DNA of 64,000 nt from Oenanthe sinensis (GCA_028671895.1 JAPMAC010000221.1:6820001-6884000); one strand, 5' to 3'. Positions 35,099 to 47,021 are shown, counted from the first letter of the stretch. Program-made: numbers and translations. Notes: a model not told the origin generated them from the letters alone.

Positions 35099-36270
35099 AT
35101 GATTGAGGACGAGGAAGAGGGAGTGGTGGTAATTGGGACAGAGGAAATCCAAGAAGGAAACGTTTGTGCTTATTAGAAAATTTTTAACGGGGAAAAACAT
35201 AAACTTCCAAGCGATGCAAGATGTTCTGGCATCTTTGTGGAGACCAAAGGAGGGTACGGAGCTGCATGATCTTGGCAAATACAGATACTCATTTGTATTC
35301 TATTATGTCATGGATTTACATAAAGTACTGGAAGCAGGGTCATGGTCATTTGAACAAAATATGCTAGTATACAACAAATTGATAGGAACGGAGGATCCAC
35401 ATTTAGTATCATTGAGCGAAGTGGACATGTGGGTACATGTTGATGATTTTCCTAAAGGATTTATATTAAAAAAACATATTGAAAAGTGTAGGGGCATATA
35501 TAGTGGAGTTTATTAAAGCAGACCCCGCAAGTTTCGATGGAATGTGGAAATCTTTTGTGCGAATTAAAGTTAAATTGAATATTTTGAAACCTCTGAAAAG
35601 GCAAATGAAAATCAAAAGGGAAAGGGGAGTTGGAGTTGAATAAACTTTAAATATGAAAGGCTAGGTAACTTTTGTTTTCTATGTGGAATCTTAGGACATA
35701 CAGAGAGGGAATGTAGTGTTGTGCATGTAAACCCGGGAAATAAGTTGCGCGTGCTTATGGTGTTTGGTTGCGAGAACCAAATTGTAACGTAAAAAATAAT
35801 GCAGGAGCAAGATGGTCGATAAATATAGAGGGAAGAAGGAGCTAGACGGAACACGGTGGTGGTACAGCCAAACCGGTGACTGATAGAGGAGAGGATAATG
35901 AAAATGCAAGATCTAGCAGGGATTGTGCGCGAAACTAATGGGAATAATGGATCAGTTATGATTACACCATGAAATCCGGAGAAAAGAGATATAGTAGGTG
36001 ATAATCTAAATTTAGACAGTTCAGAAGATAACTCAAATGTTGTTTTGGATTAAAAAAAAAAGGCTGAGATAGAGAATGTAATAGTTGATATTGGGCCTAC
36101 AAATATGTAAACGGATGGGTTTGAAAGAAGTACGGAGGATGATTTAAATAGATCAAACAATCAAAAAAACTTATGGGGCGGGCTATGGACACCTAACCCG
36201 CCGAGGATTATGAGTTTCGTAGCATGGAGCTGTCGTGAGCTAGTCAATCCACGAGCAGTTAGATTAGTTG
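35099..36270 (+). mobile_element. Second LINE fragment: ORF1 and first codons of ORF2
   Basis: A diverged LINE. The ORF1-like part has LIRKFLTGKNINFQAMQ, LASLWRPKEG, WSFEQNMLVYN and the intact zinc knuckle CFLCGILGHTEREC near 35670-35720, in several frames. An ORF2 start follows at about 36210 (MSFVAWSCRELVNPRAVR), after which homology stops at about 36270. It therefore lacks its 3' part, the reverse of the usual 5' truncation. Confidence 0.8.
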
Positions 36271-36830
36271 AAGTATAGATAATAGAGATATAGTATAATA
36301 ATAAAATTTAAATAATAAGTTATAATTTTAAATAAATTGATTTGAGCAACAACTAAATTGAAACATGTTAATAGATTATGAGTACAACTGTATATTCTAA
36401 TTAAAATTTAATTAAAAAAGTGTGTTTGGAGTTGGATAAAAGACAAACATGACATCACGTGCGATGCACGGATCAATTTTTTTAGTATTATAGTATTTTT
36501 ATATTAATATTTTTTTATATGATTTAAATATATTTTTTATTTTTATAGTATTAACTTAAATTTTATTTAATGTTATATGCATGTATTTTTATTTGTATTT
36601 TAATAAGATAATGTTTGTGTATTTTGTTTAAATATGTGTTTTAGTAAGGAGATTAATATGAGATGTATTTTATTTAAAAGAATAACGTTTAAAAGTTAGG
36701 TCCAACGATAATTATCCCGTCCAAATACTGACTACTACTAAATTTTTAATATTTCGACTTTAATAATATAGTATATATATGTGGGTATCAATTTATTTAA
36801 GAATTTGTCCTAATTTTTAACCATACTTTC
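36271..36830. other. AT-rich interval
   Basis: No ORF. It contains GTGCGATGCACGG near 36459, a string often seen near the ends of plant DNA transposons, but no element could be delimited. Confidence 0.4.
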
Positions 36831-37345
36831 TGTTATGGATTAAAAACTAGGGTGTACTTATTGCGATGTGTGTCGGAGCTTATCGAGATTTAATGGCTGC
36901 ACTTGTGTTTCGTAGCTTAATTCTGCCCTCATAAGATGCTTACGTATCTCAGTGCTTATGAAAATCAAGCCAGACGTAGTTCTAAGAATGAGGGGTTAGG
37001 CCCTTTATATAGACGTAGAGAGTCTAAGAATTAGAGTAGGTTTAGGAACCTTGGTGGACAAGGAACCTCCTTGAAGGATTCTGGATCCTTCTTGTGATAG
37101 AAGTAGTTTTCATGTAGGAATATGTTTCCTTGTTGATTGAGGTGTCTTGGGGGCTACTCCTCGTAGTAGTTTCCTTGTAGTTGGATGTAATTAATTAGCT
37201 GTATATTTAGCCAATTAATTAATTATGAATTTATTTAATAATTAAGGTTTCGAACCTCTTTAAATGGGCCTCCCTTTTGGACCAAACTAGGTCTAATTAA
37301 TGCTACATTAATTGTGTCTTTAGGGCTTATTTTTAGCCCATATCA
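36831..37345 (-). repeat. 3' LTR of the Tat element
   Basis: On the minus strand it runs from TGATATGG (37345) to CCATAACA (36831), an imperfect terminal inverted pair. It is bounded on the internal side by a G-run. 515 bases. The partner LTR is outside the window, so this is inferred from structure. Confidence 0.75.
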
Positions 37346-37364
37346 TTTGCCCCCCAACTTCTGT
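37346..37364 (-). other. Polypurine tract of the Tat element
   Basis: The minus strand reads AGAAGTTGGGGGGCAAA immediately before the LTR start, the usual primer for plus-strand DNA synthesis. Confidence 0.75.
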
Positions 37365-37510
37365 AAAGTGTGTAATACTTGGTAGGAGTTAAGGTTCATG
37401 AATTTTGTCGTTGAAGTTCTATGTCTTCCAGAATTTTGCTAAATTCTATTTTGTCCTCTAGGACTTTCCTTTATTTATGGAGAATTTTCCACAATTCTTC
37501 CTTTGTACTT

Positions 37511-37725
37511 ACAGGTATTTTTTCCTTAATTTCTAGGAATTTTTCTCTAATTTTAGAGAATTTTCCATAATTTATTTGTACCCACAAGTATATTTCCTTA
37601 ATTTCTAGGAATTGTTTTCTAATTTTAGAGAATTTTTCATAATTTATTTTTACCCACAGGTATTTTTCCTTAATTTCGAGGAATTTTTCTCTAATTTTAG
37701 AGAATTTTCCATAATTTATTTACCT
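37511..37725. repeat. 72-bp tandem array (three units) in the Tat non-coding region
   Basis: Units begin at 37511, 37584 and about 37656 with ACAGGTATTTTT-like starts, followed by CCTTAATTTCTAGGAATT and AATTTTAGAGAATTTT. The third unit is slightly diverged and incomplete. Confidence 0.85.
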
Positions 37726-37779
37726 TTTAAATCATTTTTAATGATTTTCTAGCATTTTTCAGTATTATTTTCGACTATG

Positions 37780-38270
37780 ATTCCTAGTCGTATTCGACCA
37801 GGATCCTGGTCGGTTGTTGCTTCTCTGTGGAACCCTGGTCGACAGGGATTCCTGGTCGGCCAAGGTTCCTTCCTCGATTCTTGGTCGGCCGGGATTCTTA
37901 GTCGTATACGACTAGGGTTCCTAGTCTCCCGTAGGGCCAATCGTTGCACCTGGTCGTAAGGGATTCCTGGTCGTATGTTCGACCAGGATCCTAGTCGTCC
38001 GTAGGGCCAATTGTGGTACCTGGTCGTTGAGGATTCCTGGTCGTTTATTCGACCAGGATCCTAGTTGTCCGTAGGGCCAATCTTGGTGTCAAATTGTTGA
38101 AGATTCCTGGTCGTATGTTTGACCAGGATCATAGTCGTTCGTAGAGCCATTCTTGGCTTCTGATCGTTGAGGGTTCCTGGTCATATGTTTGACCAGGATC
38201 CTAGTCGTGGTGGATTCCTAGTTGTTTTTAGGCCATTCATTGGCTTCTAGTCGACAAGGATTCCTAGTCG
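37780..38270. repeat. 70-bp minisatellite in the Tat non-coding region
   Basis: Regular units start at 37961, 38031, 38101 and 38171 with GATTCCTGGTCGT, CGACCAGGATCCTAGTCG and GTAGGGCCAAT blocks. Diverged half-units built on CCTGGTCG extend left to about 37780 and right to 38270. Tandem repeats in this part of Tat/Ogre elements are known. Confidence 0.9.
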
Positions 38271-38482
38271 TTTGGTCCTTCGAGGATTTTAGTGGTGATA
38301 ATCATTGGGCCTCCCTTTTGGGCTTTGCTATGGCCCAATCTTTTATATTTGCTTGTTCTATTCGAAACAAAGTTCTAGGCCTCATTGATTTTTGGGCCGT
38401 ATGTTGTTGTGGCCCAAATTACTTTGTGGGCTTTTTACTAGCCATGGGAAGTTTAATCGGTTGAGCTACCACTTTTCTTGGC

Positions 38483-38488
38483 TATAAA
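38483..38488 (+). promoter_or_regulatory. TATA box for the antisense ORF
   Basis: TATAAA in the context GGCTATAAATCAG, 160 bases before the antisense ORF start, followed by a CT-rich leader. It faces the opposite way to the element's own transcription. Confidence 0.6.
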
Positions 38489-38646
38489 TCAGTGAAGTGA
38501 GAACTTCATTTTTCACTTCTCACTTTTTCTGTAAAACTCTCTCAGAATTTCACTCTAGAGCTTTTTAGTCAAGGCGATTTTCGGTGAACTTTTTCGGAAC
38601 AATCTTCATCTTTCTCAATTTTCAAGCTTTCATCCTTTGAAGATCC

Positions 38647-40516
38647 ATGGTGGATTCCCAGGATGCTGCTCAACAAAGACTTCTTGCCAAGGCGGCAAAA
38701 AGAGGTAACGTCGTTACCGTGAATTATACTTTTTCTTCGATTTCTGAATTGCTCAAAGTTATTAGTGATGAATTTCCTTCAATAGCCGAACAAGACGCCT
38801 TTAATTATCAAAGTGTTTTTATGAACCAAACACACTCTGATAAATTTACAAAATTTTATAAGTTGCCTACCGGGTATAAGTTTGTTTTAGCTGAACCTGG
38901 TGATCGGGCTTGCCATTGGCGGCCCAATAGATTATGTATTTTCAGGGATGCCCTTGTTGGCGGGCTTAGGTTTCCATTTCACGAATTCATAATTAATCTT
39001 TTAGCTGAAGCTAGAGTCAGCCCATGCCAGTTAAGCCCAAATTCGTGGCGAACCCTTCTCTGTTTTATAGTTCTTTGCCTTAGGAAAAATTATCCCCTTT
39101 CAGTTGCTGTTTTTAGGAGCATTTTTCAATTCAAAAACAGCCCATCAAACATATTGGGCTGGATTTATATAAATCATAGGCAAGGGGTAAGTCCAATTTT
39201 CTGCAACAAATCTTTGGCCGACACCAACCCAGATTGGCGGAGGGACTTCTTGTACTTGGAGTGGGAAGGCGGTGATTGGGGCACCCTCTTTAGGTCATCA
39301 TTTTGCAAGGTCAAGGATGGAAATTCGGGCCTGATCCAGTTATCCCCAGAAGAAAAGCTGATTATCACAGATTTGGGCCAAGACAAAGGCCAAACCCATT
39401 ACTGGAAGCTTCTTGAAGAATTTTCTTTGAAGGCCGTGGGCCTTTCTTATGTTTCTGATAATGGTACTTCTCTTTCTTGACTTTGTCATTTCTTTTCGAT
39501 TTTTTTGAGTCCAATTGTTTATTTTTTTATTTGTTTTGCAACCACGGAAAACATCAACTTCCATTTGGGCGTGGGTGATCAAGAAACTCATAAGATGAGG
39601 AAGGCCCGCGATGCTAACGAAGGCCCAATCAAGGAGCCCAATCTTCCTGGGTTCCTTCAGCCCTGCGACAAGGCCCAAGGAAAGAGGCCTCGAGTTGACA
39701 AAGAGGAGAACCCGGAGAATGCGGCTTGGAAGCCCAGTTGGGGTATTAGAAAAGAAGACACTGTCGTCGGGAGCACAATGAATTCCATCGACTGGTCCCG
39801 GAATTCGATCCCTCCGGTTGCCAAGGCCAAAATTTTATTGAAGACGGACATTGAAGAGGCCGAAACTCTTGGGGCCCAAGCTGCAGCCATGGTAAGGCCC
39901 ATTCTGTTCACACAACCTTTTCTTATACTTGGGTCATCTTTCGGGCTTTTGACTTGAATGTATTGTGTTACAAACAGGTGAACACTTATTTTCAGACCAT
40001 GGCCCATCAGGCCAAGATGTGGCATTTTTCTGAGAAGGCCCAAAGGAAGGGCAAGGCCAAAGCTGATGCAAAGGTGGTTGTTCTTGAGAAGAAGATGCTC
40101 GAGAAGGATCAAGAGCTGATAGCAGCCCATGCTGAGCTGCAAGAGCTAAGGGCCGGGAAGAAGGCCTTGATTGACGAGTACATGGAGTTGGAGGAATTCT
40201 ATGCTTTCATTGATAGCATGATGACCTGGTTTTTACGACTGCCGGCGCCCAAGCTTGGGGCAAGTGTCTCAATGCCATCTTGGCTAAGCATCTGGGCGTG
40301 TTTGACCCGACTGATTTCCCTGCTCCTATGGGGCAGCCTTTGTCCTTGACCTCCTCCACCGACGAGGATAATTTTGGTGATATTTCGGGTGGTGAGGCCT
40401 TGGATGATTATGACAAGAACTTTGACTCCCCAGAGGCCGAGGAGGATGCTCAAAAGGATATCGAGGAAGAAGAGGAGAAGAAGGATGAGGAGGAGGATAT
40501 TGAGGACCTTCCTTAG
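38647..40516 (+). pseudogene. Antisense ORF of the Tat element (Transposase_28 / 'putative gypsy type' family)
   Basis: An ORF on the strand opposite to gag-pol, between the integrase end and the 3' LTR, as described for Tat elements. The first part 38647-39480 contains the conserved block GLRFPFHEFIINLLAEARV followed by PCQLSPNSWRTLLCF, typical of plant proteins annotated as putative gypsy-type transposon. An intron is likely from 39464 (donor GTACTT) to about 39544, where the acceptor AG seems mutated to AA; exon 2 ends at 39891 (donor GTAAGG), and exon 3 starts at 39978 after CAAACAG. The third part is a coiled coil (MLEKDQELIAAHAELQEL). A +1 frameshift near 40215 separates it from the acidic tail ending at 40516 (EEEEEKKDEEEDIEDLP). 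Function unknown. Confidence 0.8.
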
Positions 40517-41004
40517 TTTTTATTTTCCTCTTTGTATCGTTTTTTCTCGTATTCCTTGTATTTTCCTTTTCTGTTTAAATTATGTACTCCAAAGACTCTT
40601 TATTTATGAAAAGTCCTTTAGTTGTTTGTTCTTTTCTTTTTCGTGCCTTAGCATATTTGATAAAATATACTTTTTGAGCATAAAAGAATAAATAAGACTA
40701 GACATTACTCAGAGTGCCAAACGGGCAAAATTTTGTTCTTTTTCTTGCCTTGGTAAATATACTTTTTAAGCACAGAAGAATAATAAAATTGATGACCAAC
40801 TTAGGCCAAATATAACATGTTTAAGAAATGCCATAAGGTAGAAAAACTTCTTTATATTAATAGTGCCTTTAAGGCTAAAAGTGGGCACAACCCTTACAAA
40901 ATGGAAATCCTACTTAGAGCGAAAGACTCTTACGTCCTAGTGGTTTCATCGAGCCTTATTTCTGCTTGGTTCCTACTAAATATAAGAATTCACCATTAAA
41001 TTCT
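40517..41004. other. Spacer between convergent Tat ORFs
   Basis: Non-coding AT-rich sequence where the antisense ORF and the integrase frame converge tail to tail. No terminator could be defined. Confidence 0.5.
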
Positions 41005-42395
41005 TTAGATATAATAAACCTTCAGGTTTGAGGCATGCCAAGTTCTTGGCACTTCAACATCTTCTAGGGTTTCGAGGATGTATGATCCTCCTCCCTTAAC
41101 TTGTTTTATCTTATAAGGCCCTTCCCAATTAGGGGCTAACTTGCCTTTGGGGCCTACTCCAGAAGCTTCAGCTTTTCTAAGAACTAGGTCTCCTTGTTGG
41201 AAGAATCTTTCTTTAACCCTTAGGTTGTAGTAGAAAGAAGATTTCTTCTGATATTCTATGATCTTTGCATGAGCCCTATCCCTGACTTCATCAATCAAGT
41301 CCAATGCAAGCTTCATTCCTTCTTCAGTTTCCTCAGGCTCAAAGGCCTTGATTCTTGGGGATCCATGTGATATTTCAACCGGAACCACTGCCTCGGCTCC
41401 ATAAGCGAGGAAGAATGGAGTTGCATCAGTAGTAACTTTATGAGTGGTTTTGTATGCCTAGAGTATTGGCAAAAGCTCATCCACCCATGTGTTAGCTGAT
41501 CGTTCAATCCTTTTCTTGAGCCCATCAAGGATGATTCGATTGGCTACTTCAGCCTGCCCATTTGCTTGTGGATGTGCAACAGAAGTAAAGCGTAGATTGA
41601 TGTCATTATCGTTGTAATATTCCTTGAATTCTTCATTGTTGAATTTTGTTCCATTGTCTGTGACCAGGATTCATGGTATTCCGTACCTGCATATGATGTT
41701 TTCCCAGAAGAATTGAGCTACTTGCTTGGTGGTTATCTTGGCCAGTGGTTTAGCCTCAATCCACTTAGTGAAATAATCGATCGCAATGATCAAGAACTTT
41801 CTTTGTCCGCTAGCCATCGGAAAGGGTCCAAGGATATCCATTCCCCACATTGCAAAGGGGATGGGGGAATTGATGGATGTCAAGATCTCAGGAGGTTGCT
41901 TGACAACTGGTGCACGCCTTTGGCACCTGTCACACCTTCTGACATACTCTTTTGAATCTTTTAACAAGTCAGGCCAGTAAAAGCCAAGGCGAGTGATTTT
42001 GTGAGCCAAAGCTCTGCCCTCCAAGTGTTGCCACAAATTCCTTCGTGCACTTCTTTCAAAGCCTCATGGGCCTCATCTGGCCTTAGACATTTCAAGTATG
42101 GAATAACAAAAGATTTCTTATAGAGGATCCCATTGATAAGAGTGTACCTTAACGCCCTTACAGTAAGCTTTCTGGCTTCCATAACATTGGCAGGAGTCCA
42201 CCCAGATTGAAGGTGGGCTTTAATTGGATCCATCCAGCAACTGCCCATGTTTATCGGGGCTACCAGCTTTACATTGATGTTAGGGGTCTTCAAGACATGG
42301 AAGTAGACACTTCCCATATGTTCATCCACTTCCGATGAAGCAAACTTTGATAGGGCACTGGCCTTTACATTCTCTTCTCTAGGAACATATTCCAT
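41005..42395 (-). pseudogene. Tat element integrase
   Basis: Inserts the element's cDNA into host DNA. Zinc-binding end (HEGICGN, CDRCQRRAP), core with the DDE triad (GMDILGPF, VTDNGTKF, GQAEVANR) and C-terminal domain (GDLVLRKAEASG, GKLAPNWEGPYKI). The frame is cut by a one-base loss near 42035, an opal stop in IP*ILVTDNG at 41671 (CGA to TGA likely) and an amber stop at about 41460 (W expected). The last residues are HASNLKVYYI. Confidence 0.9.
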
Positions 42396-43199
42396 CTGAC
42401 ATTATTTAAACTGAGTCATCATAGCTTTTACTAGTCGGAGGTATTTAACCATGATTTCTTCCCTTGCCTCAAACTCTCCATTTACTTAGGATATGACCAA
42501 CTTCGATTCCCCACATACTTTAAGGTATTTGGCATTCAGCGCCTTGGCCAGGTCCAGGCCAGCTATCAGAGCTTCATATTCGGCTTCATTGTTGGTTGTT
42601 AGAAAATCAAGCTTAATAGCATACTCAATGACAAATCCTTCGGGACTTTGTAGCACCAAGCTTGTTCCACTAGATTTTGTTTTTGATTCCCCGTCAAAAT
42701 TGAGCACCCAATATTCTTTAGGATTTTGTCCTTCTTCTTCTTTTTGTGTTGTTTCCTCCCTATCCTTCCCCCCGATTTCTTGGTCGTTGATGGTACATTC
42801 GACCACGAAGTCAGCAAGAGCTTGAGCTTTAATGGCCGTTCGAGGCTTATACTTTATGTCGAATTCTCCTAGCTCTATGGCCCACTTGATCAATCTTCCA
42901 CTTGCCTTAGGGCTATGTATGATGTTTCTCAAAGGTTGATCAGTTAACACCTCGATTTTGTGTGCTTGAAAGTAAGGCCGTAACTTTCTTAAGGCCATCA
43001 CCAAGGCTAGTGCCATTTTTTCAATCTTAGAGTAGTTAAGTTCCGCCCCATGCAAGACCTTGCTTACATAATAAACTGGCTTTTGAATCTTTTCCTCTTC
43101 CTTTATAAGGACAGCACTCAGGGCCTTTTCAGATACGGCCAAATACAAGTATAAGATGTCCTCGGGACTAGCCTTGGCCAACAACGGAGCTTCAGCCAT
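42396..43199 (-). pseudogene. Tat element dual RNase H
   Basis: Two consecutive RNase H folds. The first, of retrotransposon type, has SEKALSAVLI, QKPVYYVSKVL, KMALALVMALRKLRPYF and LTDQPLRNI. The second, of archaeal/plant type, has VLNFDGESKTKSSG, NNEAEYEALIAGL and CGESKLVIS (the usual GDS aspartate is glutamate here). The second domain is the marker of Tat elements. Stops at 42486 (CAA to TAA likely) and about 42396 interrupt it. Confidence 0.85.
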
Positions 43200-43226
43200 A
43201 TATTTCTTCAGTTCCTCGAAGGCTGC

Positions 43227-44105
43227 TTAACTTTCTTCTGTCCGCACGAAATCTTTTACTTTCTTCAACGTCTTGAAGAAGGTTAGACATTTATCCCCAG
43301 ACTTTGAGATGAACCTTCCTAGGGCCGCAACTCTTCCTGTCAATTTCTGGACATCCCTTATTGTCTTTGGGGGTTCCATGTCGAGTATAGCCTTAATTTT
43401 GTCAGGATTGGCCTCAATCCCCCTTTTAGAGACCATCATTCCTAAAAATTTTCCAGACCCTACGCCAAAGGCGTATTTTGCAGGGTTTAGCATCATTTTA
43501 TGGTGCCTCAGCACTTCGAAAGCCTCTCTAAGGTGTTCAATGTGATCGGCCTTATCATGGCTTTTAACTAGCATATCGTCAACACAGACCTCCATGGTTT
43601 TTCCAATAAGATGCTTGAATATTTTGTTAACTAGCCTTTGATAGGTGGCTCCTGCATTCTTTAGCCCAAAGGCCATAACAAGATAATAAAATACACCAAA
43701 GTCAGTGATGAAAGATACCTTGGCAATGTCATCCTCGTGCATCCTGATTTAATTGTACCCACTAAAGCCATCCATGAAGCTTAACATCTCATGTCCCGCC
43801 GTGGCATCTATAAGTGCATCGATCCTTGGGAGAGGGAAGCAATCCTTTGGACATGCATCATTCAAATCAGTAAAGTTTACACACATTCTCCACTTGTCAT
43901 TGGATTTCTTGACCATCACAGGGTTAGCAAGCCATTCGGGAAATTGAATTTCTTTAATAAAACCAGCCTCTAGGAGCTTTTCCACTTCTTGCTTTATGGC
44001 TTCTTGCCTTTCTGGAGCGAAGTTTCTTTTCTTCTGCTTCACCATTTTTTGACTTGGATCCACGTTAAGCTTATGAGTGATCAGTTCGGGGTCAATCCCT
44101 GACAT
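43227..44105 (-). pseudogene. Tat element reverse transcriptase
   Basis: Copies element RNA to DNA. Blocks in order: EAGFIKEIQFPEWLANPVMV, KWRMCVNFTDLNDACPKD, FPLPRIDALIDATAGHEML, FMDGFSGYN, then after a stop at 43749 (TAA in place of CAA) MHEDDIAKVSFITDFG, AFGLKNAGATYQRLVNKIF, and the catalytic CVDDMLVKS (usually YVDD). The connection region ends near 43227. Confidence 0.9.
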
Positions 44106-44295
44106 ATCAGCAGCTGTCCAAGCAAATAAGTCCCGTTTTCTTGCAAGAACTTTATTAATTTTTCTTTCATAGGCTCTTTCAGTGAGGCCCCAATATAAGT
44201 GACATTCTCAGGTTCTCCCGGAACTAAGGGAATTGGAACCAAGTCTTCAGCTGGCTTCCCCCTTCTTTCTTCGTCTTCTCTTGAGTCCATGTCCT

Positions 44296-45105
44296 CTATG
44301 GGTAGGACTTGCCCCCGACTCCATCGGGTCTCAGGGCGGCCACATAGCAACTTCTTGCCATTGTCTGGTCTCCTTTTTCCTCCCCAACACCGTTTCTGGT
44401 GGGGAACTTGATCTTCAAGTGATAACTCGAGGCAACAGCCTTAAAAGCATGCAAGCCTATTCTTCCAAGGATTGCATTGTATGTAGAAGATGCTTTGATT
44501 ACCAGAAAGGTTAGCATATGGGTGGCTTCTCGAGGCTCTCTTCCCATTGTCATGGGTAGTTGAATGGTTCCTTCTACTTTCGACTCAACTCCATTAAAAC
44601 CATAGATTGGAACATCCGAATGGGTTAGTTGGGAATCATTGTACCCCATCTTCATAAAGGCATCGTAGAACAAGATATCGACGGATGCTCTATTGTCCAC
44701 CAGGACTCTTTTTACCTCCGAATTGCCTATCAAAGGGGCTACGACAAGGGGATCATCGTGGGGGAACTTTATCCCTTCCAAGTCAGAGTCATCAAAAGAT
44801 ATGACCACTTCTGTTCTAGCGCGTTTAGGGGCTTCTCCTACGACTTGCATAACTTCTCTAGCGTATGCTTTCCTTGAGTTTCTTGAGTTCCCTGCAGCTG
44901 TAGGTCCTCCAAAAATCATATTAATAACTGGCCCTCTAGGCTGGGGATTTTTATCCCGATTATCGTTGTTTCTCCCATCATCATCGCGCCTATCTCGGCT
45001 TCCATCTTTGGGGAACTTAGAAAGTTTTCCTCTTCTGATAAGGAATTCGATTTCATCCTTCAGTTGTCTGTAGTCATCCGTGTCATGTCCGGTATCCTTA
45101 TGAAA
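44296..45105 (-). pseudogene. Tat element protease and gag C-terminal end
   Basis: Upstream part: a gag zinc-knuckle-like segment FHKDTGHDTDDYRQLKDEIE directly after a stop where a cysteine is expected. Then an aspartic protease region: VKRVLVDNRASVDILF (active site normally DNGSS; here glycine is arginine, which should impair it), TYNAILGRIGLHAFKAVAS and YHLKIKFPT. Open frame 44919-44296. Confidence 0.85.
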
Positions 45106-45769
45106 TTAGCAAAATGCATTTTTGTTTCTCTTCACAGGATCAGACTTTAAGGGTTTAGGCCATCTCAGGTCTCGATCCCTCTCAATATCCATCAGGATTT
45201 GGCTTCGAGGCGTGTTCAGCCTTGCATATTCAGCGAACCTCGGTCCCAAGTTATTCTTCTTAGGAGGGGATTCTGAATCCTTATCTGTCTTAGAATACTT
45301 ATCTCGGGCATCATACTCTTGATCGCCTTTTCTCTTTTTGTTATTGTTCCCATTTTTCACCACTGGTATAGAGGTTTTCTTCATGCTTTCTTCTACCTTA
45401 ATATATTTCCCTACTCTATCTTGGAGAAGGAGCATATTCTCGGGCGGATGCTTGGCCAGAGACCTCTTGAAGTAAGGGTCAGTTTTCCCCTGTTGTAAGG
45501 CAATCATAGCTACTTTCTCATCCAAGTCCGGTACCTTCAAGGCTTCTTTGGTGAAATGATTCAAGTAGTCCATCATGGATTCGTTCTTTATCTGCTCTAG
45601 GTTCATGAGCGAGGGTAAGCTCTTTTCGTGCACTCTCCCGCTTATGAACTGGCTTATAAAAGATTTACTTAATTCTTTGAAAGACCCAATAGAGTTGGGA
45701 GGTAACCGGCTATACCAACGTTGAGCCATGCCCCCCAGGGTTTGAGGAAAAGCCCTACACTTGACAGCA
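45106..45769 (-). pseudogene. Tat element gag, 3' part (left of Copia insertion)
   Basis: Retrotransposon gag domain: CRAFPQTLGGMAQRWYSRLP, SFKELSKSFISQFISGR, LNHFTKEALKVPDLDEKVA. It joins 63375 onwards when the 17.6-kb Copia insertion and one copy of its CAGCA duplication are ignored; the residue INDA on the far side continues into VKCRAF here. Confidence 0.9.
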
Positions 45770-46962
45770 TGTTAGGAATTATGAGATTTGATGATAACAA
45801 ATTACTTAGAATTACAATAGGGATTTAAATTTGATTTTAACTAGTCGATGGATATATGACTTATAAATATCCATTGACTAAGAAACCATTTATCAGTTGA
45901 AGCTTGTTAATCAACTGATAAATTAGATTGTAACATTTGATTCATGTTTCATTATCAATTGATTGTATTGTCTCGATGGATGCTGTGAAGTAGTCGACTG
46001 ATGTTATTGACTTCAATCTATAGCTTCTCAACAGATGTGAAGAATGGCTGATTAATTGTAAATATTCTAAGTCAGAATTCTCACAAATGAAGTGATCAAC
46101 AGATATTGGAGTCGATGGATAAAGACACTACTCGATAGATAAAGGCTATCAACGGATAAAGGCAATCAACGGATAAAGGACCATCAACGGATAAGGAATC
46201 GATGGATAATCTAACTATCCATCGATACATCAATTGATCGATGGATACCCTATCCATCGATGGATGAGCAAAGGAGGATCGACTGATAAGCTTGACAACA
46301 ATTATCAGTTGATCAAGGTTTCCCAAATTGGTTAAAGACAAAAGGAATGGGATCTTTGCAGAAACTGAATCAATGGAAGACAATCCTGTTAGGACTGTGA
46401 AGACTTTCAAGGCAACACAGTCTTCAAGGAAAAGATCAAGACAAAGATTTTTCCAGAACAAGACAAATGCAAAGGAGACTGTGAAAAGAAGCTACAATCT
46501 ATTTTAGTGAATACATTGTAAACTGTAATTTATAATTCACAATGTTATCAATCGAAGAATAGAAAATAGAAGTAGAAAGTGAACAACTATATATGTAGTA
46601 GTAGTTCATTGTAGCAAGGTGTGTGAAAAATATCAAGAACTCAAGAAAAGCACAAAAGAAGGAAACAAAATATTTGTAGTGTTTTTCTCAGTTAAAAATC
46701 ATATTTTTGTAAGCAGCTTGGTATCTTTACCAAGATTAATTGAAAGTAAAAATATATTAGTGGAAAACCAATCCACTAGTAATTTTAAAAGATTTGTTTT
46801 CAAGTTTCTTTTTACTCTTCTAGTTTTCTCTTTTTGTTTAATCTGTCCAAACACTCAAACACAATTATTGAACAAACTTAAATCCATAAGAATCTAAAAT
46901 AATTCTTAAGTTTGTATTCAACCCCCCCTTCTACAAACTTCATGTACTTAAGGGAAATAACA
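45770..46962 (+). repeat. 5' LTR of the SIRE-like element
   Basis: 1193 bases, TGTTAGGAATTATGAG to AAATAACA. The central part (about 45840-46320) is crowded with TCGATGGATA / CAACGGATAA / CAACTGATAA motifs on both strands, including TATCCATCGATGGAT palindromes. Confidence 0.95.
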
Positions 46963-46964
46963 AT

Positions 46965-46976
46965 TGGTATCAGAGT
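46965..46976 (+). other. Primer binding site of the SIRE-like element
   Basis: TGGTATCAGAGT, tRNA-iMet complement with a last-base mismatch, two bases after the LTR. Confidence 0.85.
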
Positions 46977-47021
46977 CTAGCTTTCAACATACAGAAAGTT
47001 AAGATCTAAAGTACATCAAGT

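Larger units (their letters stand above)
36831..45769 (-). mobile_element. Ty3/gypsy Tat-lineage retrotransposon, main part
   Basis: A minus-strand LTR element. In the window: 3' LTR (36831-37345), polypurine tract, minisatellite-bearing non-coding region, an antisense ORF (38647-40516), then integrase, RNase H pair, reverse transcriptase, protease and part of gag. It continues at 63375-64000 after a 17.6-kb Copia insertion; the 5' LTR lies beyond the window. The dual RNase H and the antisense ORF place it in the Tat group (Retand/Ogre-like). Confidence 0.9.

Noticed and set aside
37760..38270. CRISPR-like array at the 70-bp repeats
   Set aside because: Units are head-to-tail without spacers, in a plant retrotransposon; it is a minisatellite.
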